Origin: Methanocorpusculum sp.
Lineage (GTDB): Archaea; Halobacteriota; Methanomicrobia; Methanomicrobiales; Methanocorpusculaceae
Direction: 5' to 3'
Length of the DNA: 7,014 bases
Assembly (NCBI GenBank): GCA_030539595.1
Contig: JAUNXW010000089.1
Coordinates: 1 to 7,014, forward strand
Shown here: positions 1 through 6,853 of the stretch, one piece after another
How positions within the stretch are numbered: position 1 is the first letter of the stretch
Layout of the letters: every line of letters starts with the position of its first letter
Program-made: the position numbers and the translations under genes
The notes under the pieces: model-generated
Seen by the model: only the letters and a program-made list of their open reading frames with translations
Database searches by the model: none
Told to the model about the DNA's origin: nothing

Positions 1-26
1 AAATGCGATTGCCGAGAGATTCGCGT

Positions 27-158
27 AGATTTGCGGTTTGTTTTTGTGAGGCGAACGAAGTGAGCCGAACTTCTAATAAATTCCTATCAAAGCTGAGCGG
101 AGTGATAAACGGAGCGAAGCACAAAACTTAGTCTAAATAAATTAGCGAAGGACTGAAT
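27..158 (+). repeat. Left copy of a ~135-bp flanking repeat, inverted relative to 6869-7009
   Basis: Read on the + strand, this stretch matches the reverse complement of the right end of the window. The first 29 bases (27-55) are identical in both copies. An 8-base insertion follows here (56-63), then about 77 bases (64-140) agree at roughly nine positions in ten by my hand alignment, and the block attagcgaag (141-150) is shared again. The element is AT-rich with GC-rich purine words (gagcggag at 95-102, gagcgaag at 112-119, agcgaag at 144-150). It contains a T-rich run near 37-46 that could end transcription coming from the left. It has no conserved reading frame, because the 8-base indel shifts the frame between copies. 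Bases 1-26 show nothing recognisable. The copy lies upstream of the glycosyltransferase in the same sense as that gene. Its function is unknown; a dispersed intergenic repeat family or a shared upstream regulatory region are both possible. Confidence 0.85.
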
Positions 159-202
159 AACACAACAATTCTGCTGACCGATGATAATTAACCGCGTAAC
201 TC

Positions 203-214
203 ATATTTAAAAAT
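203..214 (+). promoter_or_regulatory. Probable TATA box of the glycosyltransferase gene
   Basis: The string atatttaaaaat resembles an archaeal box A. If it is used, transcription would start about 25 bases downstream, near 232-240, giving a leader of about 60 bases before the ATG at 297. No clear purine-rich BRE precedes it. A second AT-rich string at 284-293, just before the ATG, could serve a different start, so the assignment is tentative. Confidence 0.4.
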
Positions 215-225
215 CAAAATCAACA

Positions 226-248
226 ATTGAACAGACCCCTAGTTCAAT
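226..248 (+). promoter_or_regulatory. Perfect dyad ATTGAAC-N9-GTTCAAT, possible operator or leader hairpin
   Basis: Seven bases (226-232) are the exact reverse complement of 242-248, with a 9-base spacer containing four C residues. The dyad sits 12 bases downstream of the TATA-like box and 48 bases before the start codon, which would put it over or just after the transcription start. As DNA it has the form of a dimeric regulator site; as RNA it could fold into a 7-bp hairpin. I see no matching dyad in front of glmM. The role is inferred; only the symmetry is observed. Confidence 0.4.
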
Positions 249-296
249 CCAAACAATATCTCTATTAAGAATCATTACAAAGAATATAATATAACA

Positions 297-1436
297 ATGA
301 TAGCAGTATGGCTTGTCTTAACAATAATTGGGGTTCTTCTTCTTCTGGCTGCAGCAGTACCATATATAGTATATTTATTTGGAATTTCTTTCGGAAAGAA
401 ATCAGATACAATTAATATATCCTCTGATTTTGAATATCCTGAAATTTCAATAGTTGTTTGTGCATACAACGAAGAACTTAACATTGCCAACAAAATACAA
501 AGTATCTCTGACTGCACATATCCAAAAGATAAAATTGAATTTATTCTGGTTATTGATTGTTCAAACGATAAAACACACGAGATTGCTGAAAATAAATTAT
601 CAAAAGAATCCTTCAAGTGGATTATTCATGAGAATGATGTTCGAAGCGGAAAAAACGGTTCATTAAATAATGGAATTAATCTGGCATCGAATGAAATTAT
701 CATAGATAGTGATGCTGACGTTATCTGGGATAATGAAGCAATTGAAAGACTTGTGCGAAGACTTTGCAGTGACGAAAAAATAGCCGTAGTCAGTGGTGAC
801 CTGCAGCCGTACACTAAAGGAAACACGGTAACTTCAATTGAAAATAAATACAGATCATACTTTGGTAAGATGTCTGAGTGGGAAGGTGCAAATGATGCCA
901 CATATATCATTAACGGATGTCTTATTGCTTTCAAAAAGAGTGTCGTCAGTGAAATAACAACAGCAATAGGACCTGATGACGCAAACATAGCATTTACTGC
1001 AATCAGAAAAGGTTATAGAATAGTATATGATGGGGATGCTAAAGTCTTTGAGGAACTTCCTGAGACGATGAAAAAACAGTATTCACAAAAAGCCAGAAGA
1101 GCAAAGGGTATTATTCAGGCAACTCTTGCAAACAGAGATATACTAAAGCAGAAGCGCATGTTCTCAAAAATATTCTACCCGTTAAGAATATGGATGTACG
1201 TATTGACACCAACATTATTTTTTGTAGGACTTGCAGTATTCCTTGCAGGAGTTATTATTGCTCAACCGTTAATTTCGTCTGTGCTGATAATAATAGCAGC
1301 ATTGATATTATTTTTTGCGAAAGGCAACCTCATCACTTCGTTCATCATAAACCAGTTTTATTTATTGGCAGGACTTTACTCAAGAAGAAAAGACGCTGTC
1401 ATCTGGCAGAGCACATCAAAAAAAGTCGGAGAGTAA
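297..1436 (+). CDS. Membrane-anchored family 2 glycosyltransferase
   Basis: This 379-residue protein is an inverting GT-A fold (family GT2) enzyme that should transfer a sugar from a nucleotide-sugar donor on the cytoplasmic face of the membrane. One hydrophobic segment lies at residues 2-30. The catalytic domain follows: a CAYNEELNI motif at 55-63, IDCSNDKT (86-93), GKNGSLNNGI (118-127), the metal-binding DAD at 139-141, the GPDD acidic motif at 225-228 carrying the likely catalytic Asp, and QKARRAKG (264-271), a variant of the QxxRW motif of processive synthases in which Arg replaces Trp. About three hydrophobic segments follow (roughly 298-323, 325-341, 344-361). This layout resembles hyaluronan/chitin synthase-like and polysaccharide-type GT2 enzymes, but donor and acceptor cannot be read from the sequence. 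UDP-GlcNAc is an attractive guess because the neighbouring operon makes it. The start is firm: an in-frame stop lies upstream at 240-242 and the next Met is residue 192. There is no visible Shine-Dalgarno sequence. The gene looks more AT-rich than the glm genes. Confidence 0.85.
   Translation: MIAVWLVLTIIGVLLLLAAAVPYIVYLFGISFGKKSDTINISSDFEYPEISIVVCAYNEELNIANKIQSISDCTYPKDKIEFILVIDCSNDKTHEIAENKLSKESFKWIIHENDVRSGKNGSLNNGINLASNEIIIDSDADVIWDNEAIERLVRRLCSDEKIAVVSGDLQPYTKGNTVTSIENKYRSYFGKMSEWEGANDATYIINGCLIAFKKSVVSEITTAIGPDDANIAFTAIRKGYRIVYDGDAKVFEELPETMKKQYSQKARRAKGIIQATLANRDILKQKRMFSKIFYPLRIWMYVLTPTLFFVGLAVFLAGVIIAQPLISSVLIIIAALILFFAKGNLITSFIINQFYLLAGLYSRRKDAVIWQSTSKKVGE
1418..1424 (-). terminator. 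Probable U-tract terminator of the glm operon
   Basis: Read on the minus strand this is a run of seven T, starting 13 bases past the glmS stop codon. Archaeal RNA polymerase can terminate at short U-rich tracts without a hairpin, and no other such run follows as closely. The tract lies inside the 3' end of the convergent glycosyltransferase gene, where on the + strand it contributes to the Ser-Lys-Lys codons near the C-terminus. Confidence 0.4.
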
Positions 1437-1443
1437 TTTACTC
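1431..1443. repeat. Short palindrome at the convergent stop codons
   Basis: The 13 bases gagtaa-t-ttactc form a perfect inverted repeat around base 1437. Both flanking genes end in the same Glu codon plus TAA, so the palindrome is formed by the last two codons of each gene, facing each other with a one-base gap. It is probably a coincidence of the shared ends, though it could add a small symmetric structure to both transcripts. Confidence 0.6.
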
Positions 1444-3177
1444 AACCGTCACACTTTTCGCAAGATTTCTCGGCATATCCACATCTCTTCCAAGAGCCAC
1501 CGCACAATGGTATGCCATAATCTGAAGAATTACAGACGACAGAATAATTCCCGCATACTCAGAAACCTTCGGCAGGGGAATAAACACATCGCACAAATCC
1601 TCCAAATCCTGATCACCCGCTTCACCGACAGCAACGAGAGGGGCATTGCGCGCTTTAATTTCTTTCAAGTTGGACATCATAACAGAATACGTTGCTCCGT
1701 GAAGACACAACGCAGCAACCGGAGTTTCTCTGCACAGCAAAGCAAACGGACCGTGCTTTAACTCACCGGCAGCATACCCTTCTGCGTGAATATATGAAAT
1801 CTCCTTCATCTTCAAAGCCCCTTCCATTGCGACAGGATAAAACATACCTCTTCCAACATACAGAAGGGTTGAGGCATTTTTGCAAAGTTCAACCGCAGAA
1901 GAAACATCTGCCGAGACAACGTCGGGAAGATATCTCAAAATGTCTGAAACAGCCGGCTCGAGTTTTTTGCCTGAGACAAGGTTAACGATTTCAATAAATG
2001 CGGCAACCTGAGCGGTAAAAGATTTAGTCGCGGCAACACTCACCTCAGGTCCTGCTCTTGTATACAGCACAACATCTGCAGTGCGTGTAATTGAACTGCC
2101 CAAAACATTTGTCACTGCGATTGTTTTCGCGCCCATATCTTTGGAAATTTTAAGAGCCGAGATAGTGTCTGCCGTCTCACCGGACTGGCTCACACCAATT
2201 ACCAAAGACGATGCGGGTGTCGGGAAATATTTGTATTCAGAACCGACAACAACCCTTGTTGGAATTTTGCAGACAGCCTCCATCATATACGAAAAAATCA
2301 TCGAGGCATTAGCTGAAGTTCCGCAGGCAACAACCGTAATCGAAGAGGCTTTCTTAATCAGGGCAACAACCTCCTTGTTCTCCTTTACCGACTGAATTGT
2401 GTTTGAAAAAACATCGGGCTGCTCGAAAATTTCTTTGAGCATATAGTGCGGGAAACCGCTTTTTCTGACAACGCTTGCGTCCCACTCAATTTTTGAAATC
2501 GGATGCTTGACAATTTTTTTGCCGTTGAAAATTTTATACCCGTCGGATTTTACCTCGGCAATATCACCGTCTTCAAGATAAATCACGTTCTTTGTGTAAT
2601 CAATCAACGGAACTGCGTCCGATGCAAAAATATATTCGCTGTCGCCAACTCCAAGCACAAGAGGACTTCCCTTTCTTGCGGCAACTATTGTGTTTTCACC
2701 CTCGGCAACTGCAAGAATCGCGTAAGACCCCTCAAGCATCGGAAGAATTTTTGAAACCGCGTCTAAAAGATTTCCCGTATATTTCTCCTCAATCAAATGA
2801 GGAATCACTTCTGTATCTGTTTCAGATTTGAAAACATGTCCGCGCTTAATTAACGCGGCTTTGAGCTTCGCATAATTTTCAATGATTCCGTTGTGAACCA
2901 CCGCAATTTTATCACCGCAGTCTGTCAGCGGGTGCGCATTTATTTCGCTTGGAACACCGTGAGTTGCCCAGCGCGTGTGACCTATTGCGCATGTTCCTTT
3001 AAGGCTTGAGATATTTTTTGCGTTGGATATTTTACCGACACTCTTGAATACAGATAATTTAGGAGAAAGGGACGCTATTCCGTAAGAATCGTATCCTCTG
3101 TATTCCAGATGCATCAGACCGTCTTTACACACACTTGCTGCGTCTCTGTATCCAACGTAGCCCACTATACCGCACAT
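1438..3177 (-). CDS. glmS: Glutamine--fructose-6-phosphate aminotransferase (isomerising), GlmS
   Basis: GlmS converts fructose-6-phosphate and glutamine to glucosamine-6-phosphate and glutamate, the committed step to amino sugars. The 579-residue protein has an N-terminal Ntn glutaminase domain with nucleophile Cys2 (MCGIVGYVG), HTRWATHG at 67-74, the oxyanion-hole pair Asn96-Gly97 and SETDTE at 118-123. Two SIS sugar-isomerase domains follow, with ACGTSANAS (284-292) and SQSGETADT (330-338) in the first and GRG at 442-444 in the second. The isomerase catalytic residues known from E. coli GlmS are all present: Glu452, Lys456, Glu459, His475 and Lys574. The C-terminus PRNLAKSVTVE is canonical. 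The protein is about 30 residues shorter than E. coli GlmS (609) but has no sign of truncation. The start follows from the required Met-Cys. It is the last gene of the operon, 2 bases after the nucleotidyltransferase paralogue. Its stop lies one base from the stop of the convergent glycosyltransferase. Confidence 0.97.
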   Translation of the reverse strand: MCGIVGYVGYRDAASVCKDGLMHLEYRGYDSYGIASLSPKLSVFKSVGKISNAKNISSLKGTCAIGHTRWATHGVPSEINAHPLTDCGDKIAVVHNGIIENYAKLKAALIKRGHVFKSETDTEVIPHLIEEKYTGNLLDAVSKILPMLEGSYAILAVAEGENTIVAARKGSPLVLGVGDSEYIFASDAVPLIDYTKNVIYLEDGDIAEVKSDGYKIFNGKKIVKHPISKIEWDASVVRKSGFPHYMLKEIFEQPDVFSNTIQSVKENKEVVALIKKASSITVVACGTSANASMIFSYMMEAVCKIPTRVVVGSEYKYFPTPASSLVIGVSQSGETADTISALKISKDMGAKTIAVTNVLGSSITRTADVVLYTRAGPEVSVAATKSFTAQVAAFIEIVNLVSGKKLEPAVSDILRYLPDVVSADVSSAVELCKNASTLLYVGRGMFYPVAMEGALKMKEISYIHAEGYAAGELKHGPFALLCRETPVAALCLHGATYSVMMSNLKEIKARNAPLVAVGEAGDQDLEDLCDVFIPLPKVSEYAGIILSSVILQIMAYHCAVALGRDVDMPRNLAKSVTVE

Positions 3178-3179
3178 TT

Positions 3180-4304
3180 TTAAATCACCAGAGACCCTTC
3201 GGGAATTTCAAAGTCTATGGTTTTTCTCCCCTTAATTGTTGTATTGTTTCCGATACTGCACCCGTTAAGAATTGTAAACGGACCGACAGTCACTCTGTCG
3301 CCCAAAACAGCTCCGACTTCTTCCGTAACCGTTGAGATATGATCCATACAGATACAGCCTTCGCCGATTACAGTATCGACGATTCTTGAGTGAGAGCCTA
3401 CCGATGAACTGTTCATGAGAATTGAATTTTTAATGTAGGTGAACGGTTCGATAGTTGTGTGAGAGCCGATGGAAGTTCCCCCGCCGATGTGGACATCCCC
3501 ATCGATATTGCAATCGTCTCCGATTACAACAGGTCCTTCTATTACACAGTTTGCGCCGATTTTTGTATTTTCTCCAATTACAACACTGCCTGTTATTTTT
3601 GCGCTCTTATCAACGATTCCCGCCTTTGATGTTTTAACTGCTGAGAGAAGATGACGGTTGAGCGAGAGCAAATCTTTTGGATATACTGCATCTTCCCAGT
3701 CGTCAGCTTCGATTACCGAAATTTTATCCTTGCCAGAAACAAGTGCTTTCATCAAATCGGTCATATTGCATACGGAAATTTTTCCGATGAGTTTCGGAGA
3801 CAGTGTATATACTCCGCAGCTTACAAGAGACGATTCATCCGCAGTGTCGGGTTTTTCAATGATGTCTTCAAGGAAACCTCCTTTTTGAACGACCACACCA
3901 AAATTTTCAGGGTGTGGGTGATGCGAGACCAAAATTGCGTCGTCTGCTTCCATCATCTTTTTGATAGACTCGGAATCAATGTAATTGTCTCCGGGGAGAA
4001 TCACCGTCTTGGTGTGGATAAATTCTTTCGCGCAGGAAAGGGCGTGAGCTGTTCCAAGCTGTTTATCCTGAACAGCGACACTGATTTCCATCGGATACTT
4101 GTTTAAGAAGGTCATCACCTGTTCTTTTTTGTATCCGACAACAACCGTAATATCTCTGATGCCTGCTTTTACAACCGCATCTAAAACGTGTTCGAGAATC
4201 GGTCGGTTAACAACCGGAAGCATAACCTTCGGTCTGTTCTTTGTAAGCGGGCGAAGACGTGTACCCTCTCCCGCCGCTAAAATTACTGCCTGAATATCTG
4301 ACAT
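3180..4304 (-). CDS. GlmU-like sugar-1-phosphate nucleotidylyltransferase with degenerate acetyltransferase domain
   Basis: This 374-residue protein is a paralogue of the adjacent upstream gene. The N-terminal Rossmann-like domain has LAAGEGTRLRPLT (9-21), RPKVMLP (24-30), QLGTAHAL (82-89), Gly105-Asp106, HPENFGVV (131-138), EKP (150-152) and a W203-x-D205 pair, so nucleotide transfer to a sugar-1-phosphate is plausible. The C-terminal part (about 235-360) is a left-handed beta-helix of hexapeptide repeats (VVIGENTKIG, VVIGDDCNIDG, VHIGGGTSIG). By hand alignment, the acetyltransferase residues of the paralogue (His311, Tyr314, Asn334) become Ser304, Arg307 and Thr327, and a loop of about 17 residues after that point is missing. 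The PSKRGEYE segment of the paralogue's sugar-binding region is also absent. I infer it is not a GlcN-1-P acetyltransferase; it may use another hexose-1-phosphate or pair with GlmU. Its start lies 1 base after the upstream stop, with only a weak GGT upstream as ribosome binding site. Confidence 0.85.
   Translation of the reverse strand: MSDIQAVILAAGEGTRLRPLTKNRPKVMLPVVNRPILEHVLDAVVKAGIRDITVVVGYKKEQVMTFLNKYPMEISVAVQDKQLGTAHALSCAKEFIHTKTVILPGDNYIDSESIKKMMEADDAILVSHHPHPENFGVVVQKGGFLEDIIEKPDTADESSLVSCGVYTLSPKLIGKISVCNMTDLMKALVSGKDKISVIEADDWEDAVYPKDLLSLNRHLLSAVKTSKAGIVDKSAKITGSVVIGENTKIGANCVIEGPVVIGDDCNIDGDVHIGGGTSIGSHTTIEPFTYIKNSILMNSSSVGSHSRIVDTVIGEGCICMDHISTVTEEVGAVLGDRVTVGPFTILNGCSIGNNTTIKGRKTIDFEIPEGSLVI
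3184..3189 (-). promoter_or_regulatory. Ribosome binding site of glmS
   Basis: On the minus strand the sequence GGTGAT lies 6 bases before the glmS ATG, inside the last codons of the preceding gene. It is fully complementary to the ATCACC segment of the usual 16S rRNA 3' end. It supports the Met-Cys start and independent ribosome loading for glmS within the operon. Confidence 0.65.
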
Positions 4305-4305
4305 T

Positions 4306-5505
4306 TTATTTTACCACTGTGTTGTTCTCAAGTTTTCCGTAAATTAAGGAGTGAGGACCAATCCTTGAACCGCTCCCAACAGATGTCCCTGTGTTTATTG
4401 AACAATTAATTCCAAACATAACATCGTCACCAATTACCGCTCCGAATTTTTTTCGTCCTGTTAAAACTCCGCTGACTTTTACAATTCCCTTATCGTGTCT
4501 TAAGTTCGCAATTTTTGTTCCAGCACCGAAATTGCATCCGCTTCCAATAACACTGTCTCCTATGTAATTATAGTGTGGAATTTTTGTATCGTCGAAGACC
4601 GTTGAATTTTTGATTTCAACCGCGTGACCGATGTGACAGTTGTTTCCGACAACTGTTCCGGGACGAAGATATGCGTTTGGGCCTACACTTGTATTTTCTC
4701 CGATAACACAAGGTCCTTCAATATATGTTCCGGATTTAATCACAGAACCTTTTCCAAGAACAATGCGCCCGCGGATAACTACATTTTCTTCAATTGTTCC
4801 AAGCCTTTTGTCTTCGATTTTTTCAAGCAGATGCTCCGAGGCTGTTAAAATATCCCATGGATATCCCACATCGAGCCACGAAGAAAGCGGATGAACTCTG
4901 AGTTTTTCATCGGCAATATAATCCATCAGCGCGTCGGTGAGTTCATACTCACCGCGCTTTGACGGAGTGATTTTTTTCAAAACATCGAAGATATCTTTTT
5001 CAAAAAGATACGCGCCCGCATTTATTGTATCTGATTTCGGGTGGGGCGACTTTTCTTCAAGGCTTGTGATTTTGCCTTTGGCTATTGTCACAACTCCGAA
5101 ATTTTCAGGGTGCGTCGTTGTTGAAACAGCCATAACTGGCGCTTTCATTCTCGCGAGTTTTTGAATATCGACAATCTCCATAATCATGTCGCCGTTGAGC
5201 ATGATGAATTTGCCCGTGATAAACGGCTCAACCACTAAAAGCGCGTTTCCTGTCCCGAGCTGTTTTCTTTGAACAACGTACTTAATTGAAACGCCGAACT
5301 TTGAACCGTTTCCAAACCACTCGCGGATACTTGTCTCCATGTATCCGACAACGATTATTATGTCTTTGATTCCTGAATCGTGAAGATTGGTAACCAGATG
5401 TTCAAGCATCGGCTTACCTGCTATTGGAATCATGACCTTTGGTCGTGTAGTTGTAAGAGGTCTCATTCTTGACCCCTCACCTGCCGCAAGTATTACACAC
5501 TGCAT
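4306..5505 (-). CDS. glmU: Bifunctional GlcN-1-P acetyltransferase / GlcNAc-1-P uridylyltransferase, GlmU type
   Basis: It should acetylate glucosamine-1-phosphate with acetyl-CoA and join the product to UTP, giving UDP-GlcNAc. The 399-residue protein starts with LAAGEGSRMRPLT (6-18), RPKVMIP (21-27), QLGTGNAL (82-89) and NGD (104-106), followed by HPENFGVV (132-139), RGEYELTDAL (184-193) and SSWLDVGYPWD (208-218). All are typical of archaeal sugar-1-phosphate nucleotidylyltransferases. From about 240 a left-handed beta-helix of hexapeptide repeats carries the acetyltransferase signature: PHYNYIGDS (310-318) with His311 and Tyr314, NFGAGT (325-330) and ANLRHD (333-338) with Asn334. These match in position the residues important in Sulfolobus ST0452 and His363 of E. 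coli GlmU. The domain order is that of bacterial GlmU, but the sequence style is archaeal. The ATG overlaps the glmM stop by one base (TAATG). A GGAG lies 8 bases upstream, so translation is probably coupled to glmM. Confidence 0.9.
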   Translation of the reverse strand: MQCVILAAGEGSRMRPLTTTRPKVMIPIAGKPMLEHLVTNLHDSGIKDIIIVVGYMETSIREWFGNGSKFGVSIKYVVQRKQLGTGNALLVVEPFITGKFIMLNGDMIMEIVDIQKLARMKAPVMAVSTTTHPENFGVVTIAKGKITSLEEKSPHPKSDTINAGAYLFEKDIFDVLKKITPSKRGEYELTDALMDYIADEKLRVHPLSSWLDVGYPWDILTASEHLLEKIEDKRLGTIEENVVIRGRIVLGKGSVIKSGTYIEGPCVIGENTSVGPNAYLRPGTVVGNNCHIGHAVEIKNSTVFDDTKIPHYNYIGDSVIGSGCNFGAGTKIANLRHDKGIVKVSGVLTGRKKFGAVIGDDVMFGINCSINTGTSVGSGSRIGPHSLIYGKLENNTVVK

Positions 5506-6761
5506 TATTTTGTCTCCGAGACTGCTTTTTTAATTGCTGACATTCCTATGTTTAACATGTGCTTTGCTGATTCAAGTGTTTTTCCCTCTGCAGTACAGCG
5601 AACCTTAGGTTCTGTACCGCTTGCCCGAATAAGATACCAGCCGTTTTCGTTTTCAATTCTCACACCGTCTGTGGAATTTTCAGCGCCGAGCGCAGAAAGG
5701 ATTTCTTTTCCTTTTGCTGTCGCAACAGCGTCTCTTAAAATTGTGTATCTCGGCATTTTATCGAGTTCTTCGGCAACGTTCCACTCAGAAGAAATCTCCG
5801 TGAACAAAGCCGCCGCGTAAGGTCCGTCAGGACAAAGGCTGTGCTTTGGGAAAACCCAACTGCCCGAAGGCTCTCCGCCGAATTTTCCCCATGAGATTAA
5901 TTCCTCTGAAACAAAACTGTCTCCGACAGGGGTTCTGTGAACCTCGGCAATTTCTTCAATTGCCATTGATGCGTCGACTGTTGTCACAACTTTGTCAGCG
6001 CCCAGATATTTTGCAAACAGCATCAGAAGCCTGTCTCCGTCAACATATCTCCCGCGGTTATCAAAGCACATCATTCTGTCTGCGTCTCCGTCGTTAACCA
6101 CAGCGCAGTCTGCATCGACTTTTTTCATAAGCGACTGAACGTGGAGCAGATTTTTCTCTAACGGCTCAGAGGGTCTTGCGAATTTACCCGAAGGGTCACA
6201 GTTTATTGGAATTACTTTTGCGCCGTTTGATTCAAGAACAAAAGGAGTCACGCGACCTCCCGCACCGTTTGCGCAGTCTACTACAACGGTCATTTTTTCG
6301 GGGATATCAACGCGTGACTCTATAAGTTTTTTATGATAAGCCGTTAAGTCCGATTTAACACATGAACCCAGCTTATTCCACTCGGCAAGTTTGGGCTGTT
6401 CGATTCTTTTTTCAATTTCAGCCTGCTGTGCAAGAGTGTAGGATGAGCCGTCGGTTCTGAATAATTTTATTCCGTTGTAATTTTCAGGGTTGTGTGATGC
6501 AGTAATCATCACCCCTGCATCGGCATTTGAAGCGTTGACGGCAACAGTCGGTGTCGGGCAGATTTCACCGAAGATTACCTCAGCGCCCGAAGCAATAAGC
6601 CCTGATATTACTCCTTCGGCTAAAATATTTCTGCTTGTTCTCGAATCTGTTCCGAGAATCACCTTTTTTGCGTCAACGGCAACCGCTGAGCCTACAAGCG
6701 GTGAAAGTGATAACAGAGGCTGTGCGAAATTTTGTCTTATACCTGATGAACCAAACAGCAT
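5505..6761 (-). CDS. glmM: Phosphoglucosamine mutase, GlmM (archaeal type)
   Basis: GlmM interconverts glucosamine-6-phosphate and glucosamine-1-phosphate in the cytoplasm, linking GlmS to GlmU. The 418-residue protein belongs to the alpha-D-phosphohexomutase family and shows all four active-site elements: the phosphoserine loop TASHNPENYNGIK with Ser89 (87-99), the metal loop NDGDADR (223-229) with Asp224, Asp226 and Asp228, the sugar-recognition loop GEPSGSW (296-302), and the phosphate-binding loop RASGTEPKVR (379-388). It is about 30 residues shorter than bacterial GlmM (about 445). GEPSG in place of the bacterial GEQSGH is typical of archaeal members. Phosphomannomutase or phosphoglucomutase activity cannot be excluded from motifs alone, but position in one operon with glmU and glmS favours GlmM. 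The start gives the expected LFGSSGIR N-terminus. No Shine-Dalgarno sequence precedes it, consistent with its being the first gene of the operon. Confidence 0.93.
   Translation of the reverse strand: MLFGSSGIRQNFAQPLLSLSPLVGSAVAVDAKKVILGTDSRTSRNILAEGVISGLIASGAEVIFGEICPTPTVAVNASNADAGVMITASHNPENYNGIKLFRTDGSSYTLAQQAEIEKRIEQPKLAEWNKLGSCVKSDLTAYHKKLIESRVDIPEKMTVVVDCANGAGGRVTPFVLESNGAKVIPINCDPSGKFARPSEPLEKNLLHVQSLMKKVDADCAVVNDGDADRMMCFDNRGRYVDGDRLLMLFAKYLGADKVVTTVDASMAIEEIAEVHRTPVGDSFVSEELISWGKFGGEPSGSWVFPKHSLCPDGPYAAALFTEISSEWNVAEELDKMPRYTILRDAVATAKGKEILSALGAENSTDGVRIENENGWYLIRASGTEPKVRCTAEGKTLESAKHMLNIGMSAIKKAVSETK
5514..5517 (-). promoter_or_regulatory. Ribosome binding site of glmU
   Basis: On the minus strand GGAG lies 8 bases before the glmU ATG, inside the end of glmM. 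Together with the TAATG stop/start overlap it supports the chosen start and suggests translational coupling with glmM. Confidence 0.5.
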
Positions 6762-6853
6762 ACTGCTTTTATTTACGCTGTTAGGGAAGTTAAATTATGA
6801 GGTTATATTGAAGGGCTTGTTAATTCGTGAGATAGAGTTTGTGATGTTATTGG

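Noticed and set aside
91..120. A hairpin between gctgagcggag and cggagcgaagc in the repeat
   Set aside because: The two words are similar in the same direction, so they are direct repeats. Only about three outer base pairs could form.
3..131. A 42-codon open frame starting with ATG inside the left repeat
   Set aside because: The 8-base indel between copies shifts the frame, and the equivalent frame in the right copy hits a stop early. There is no ribosome binding site, so it is not a conserved coding sequence.
3651..4106. A 151-codon open frame on the + strand opposite the GlmU-like paralogue
   Set aside because: It lies wholly antisense to a gene with clear family motifs, its product resembles nothing I recognise, and no promoter or ribosome site precedes it.
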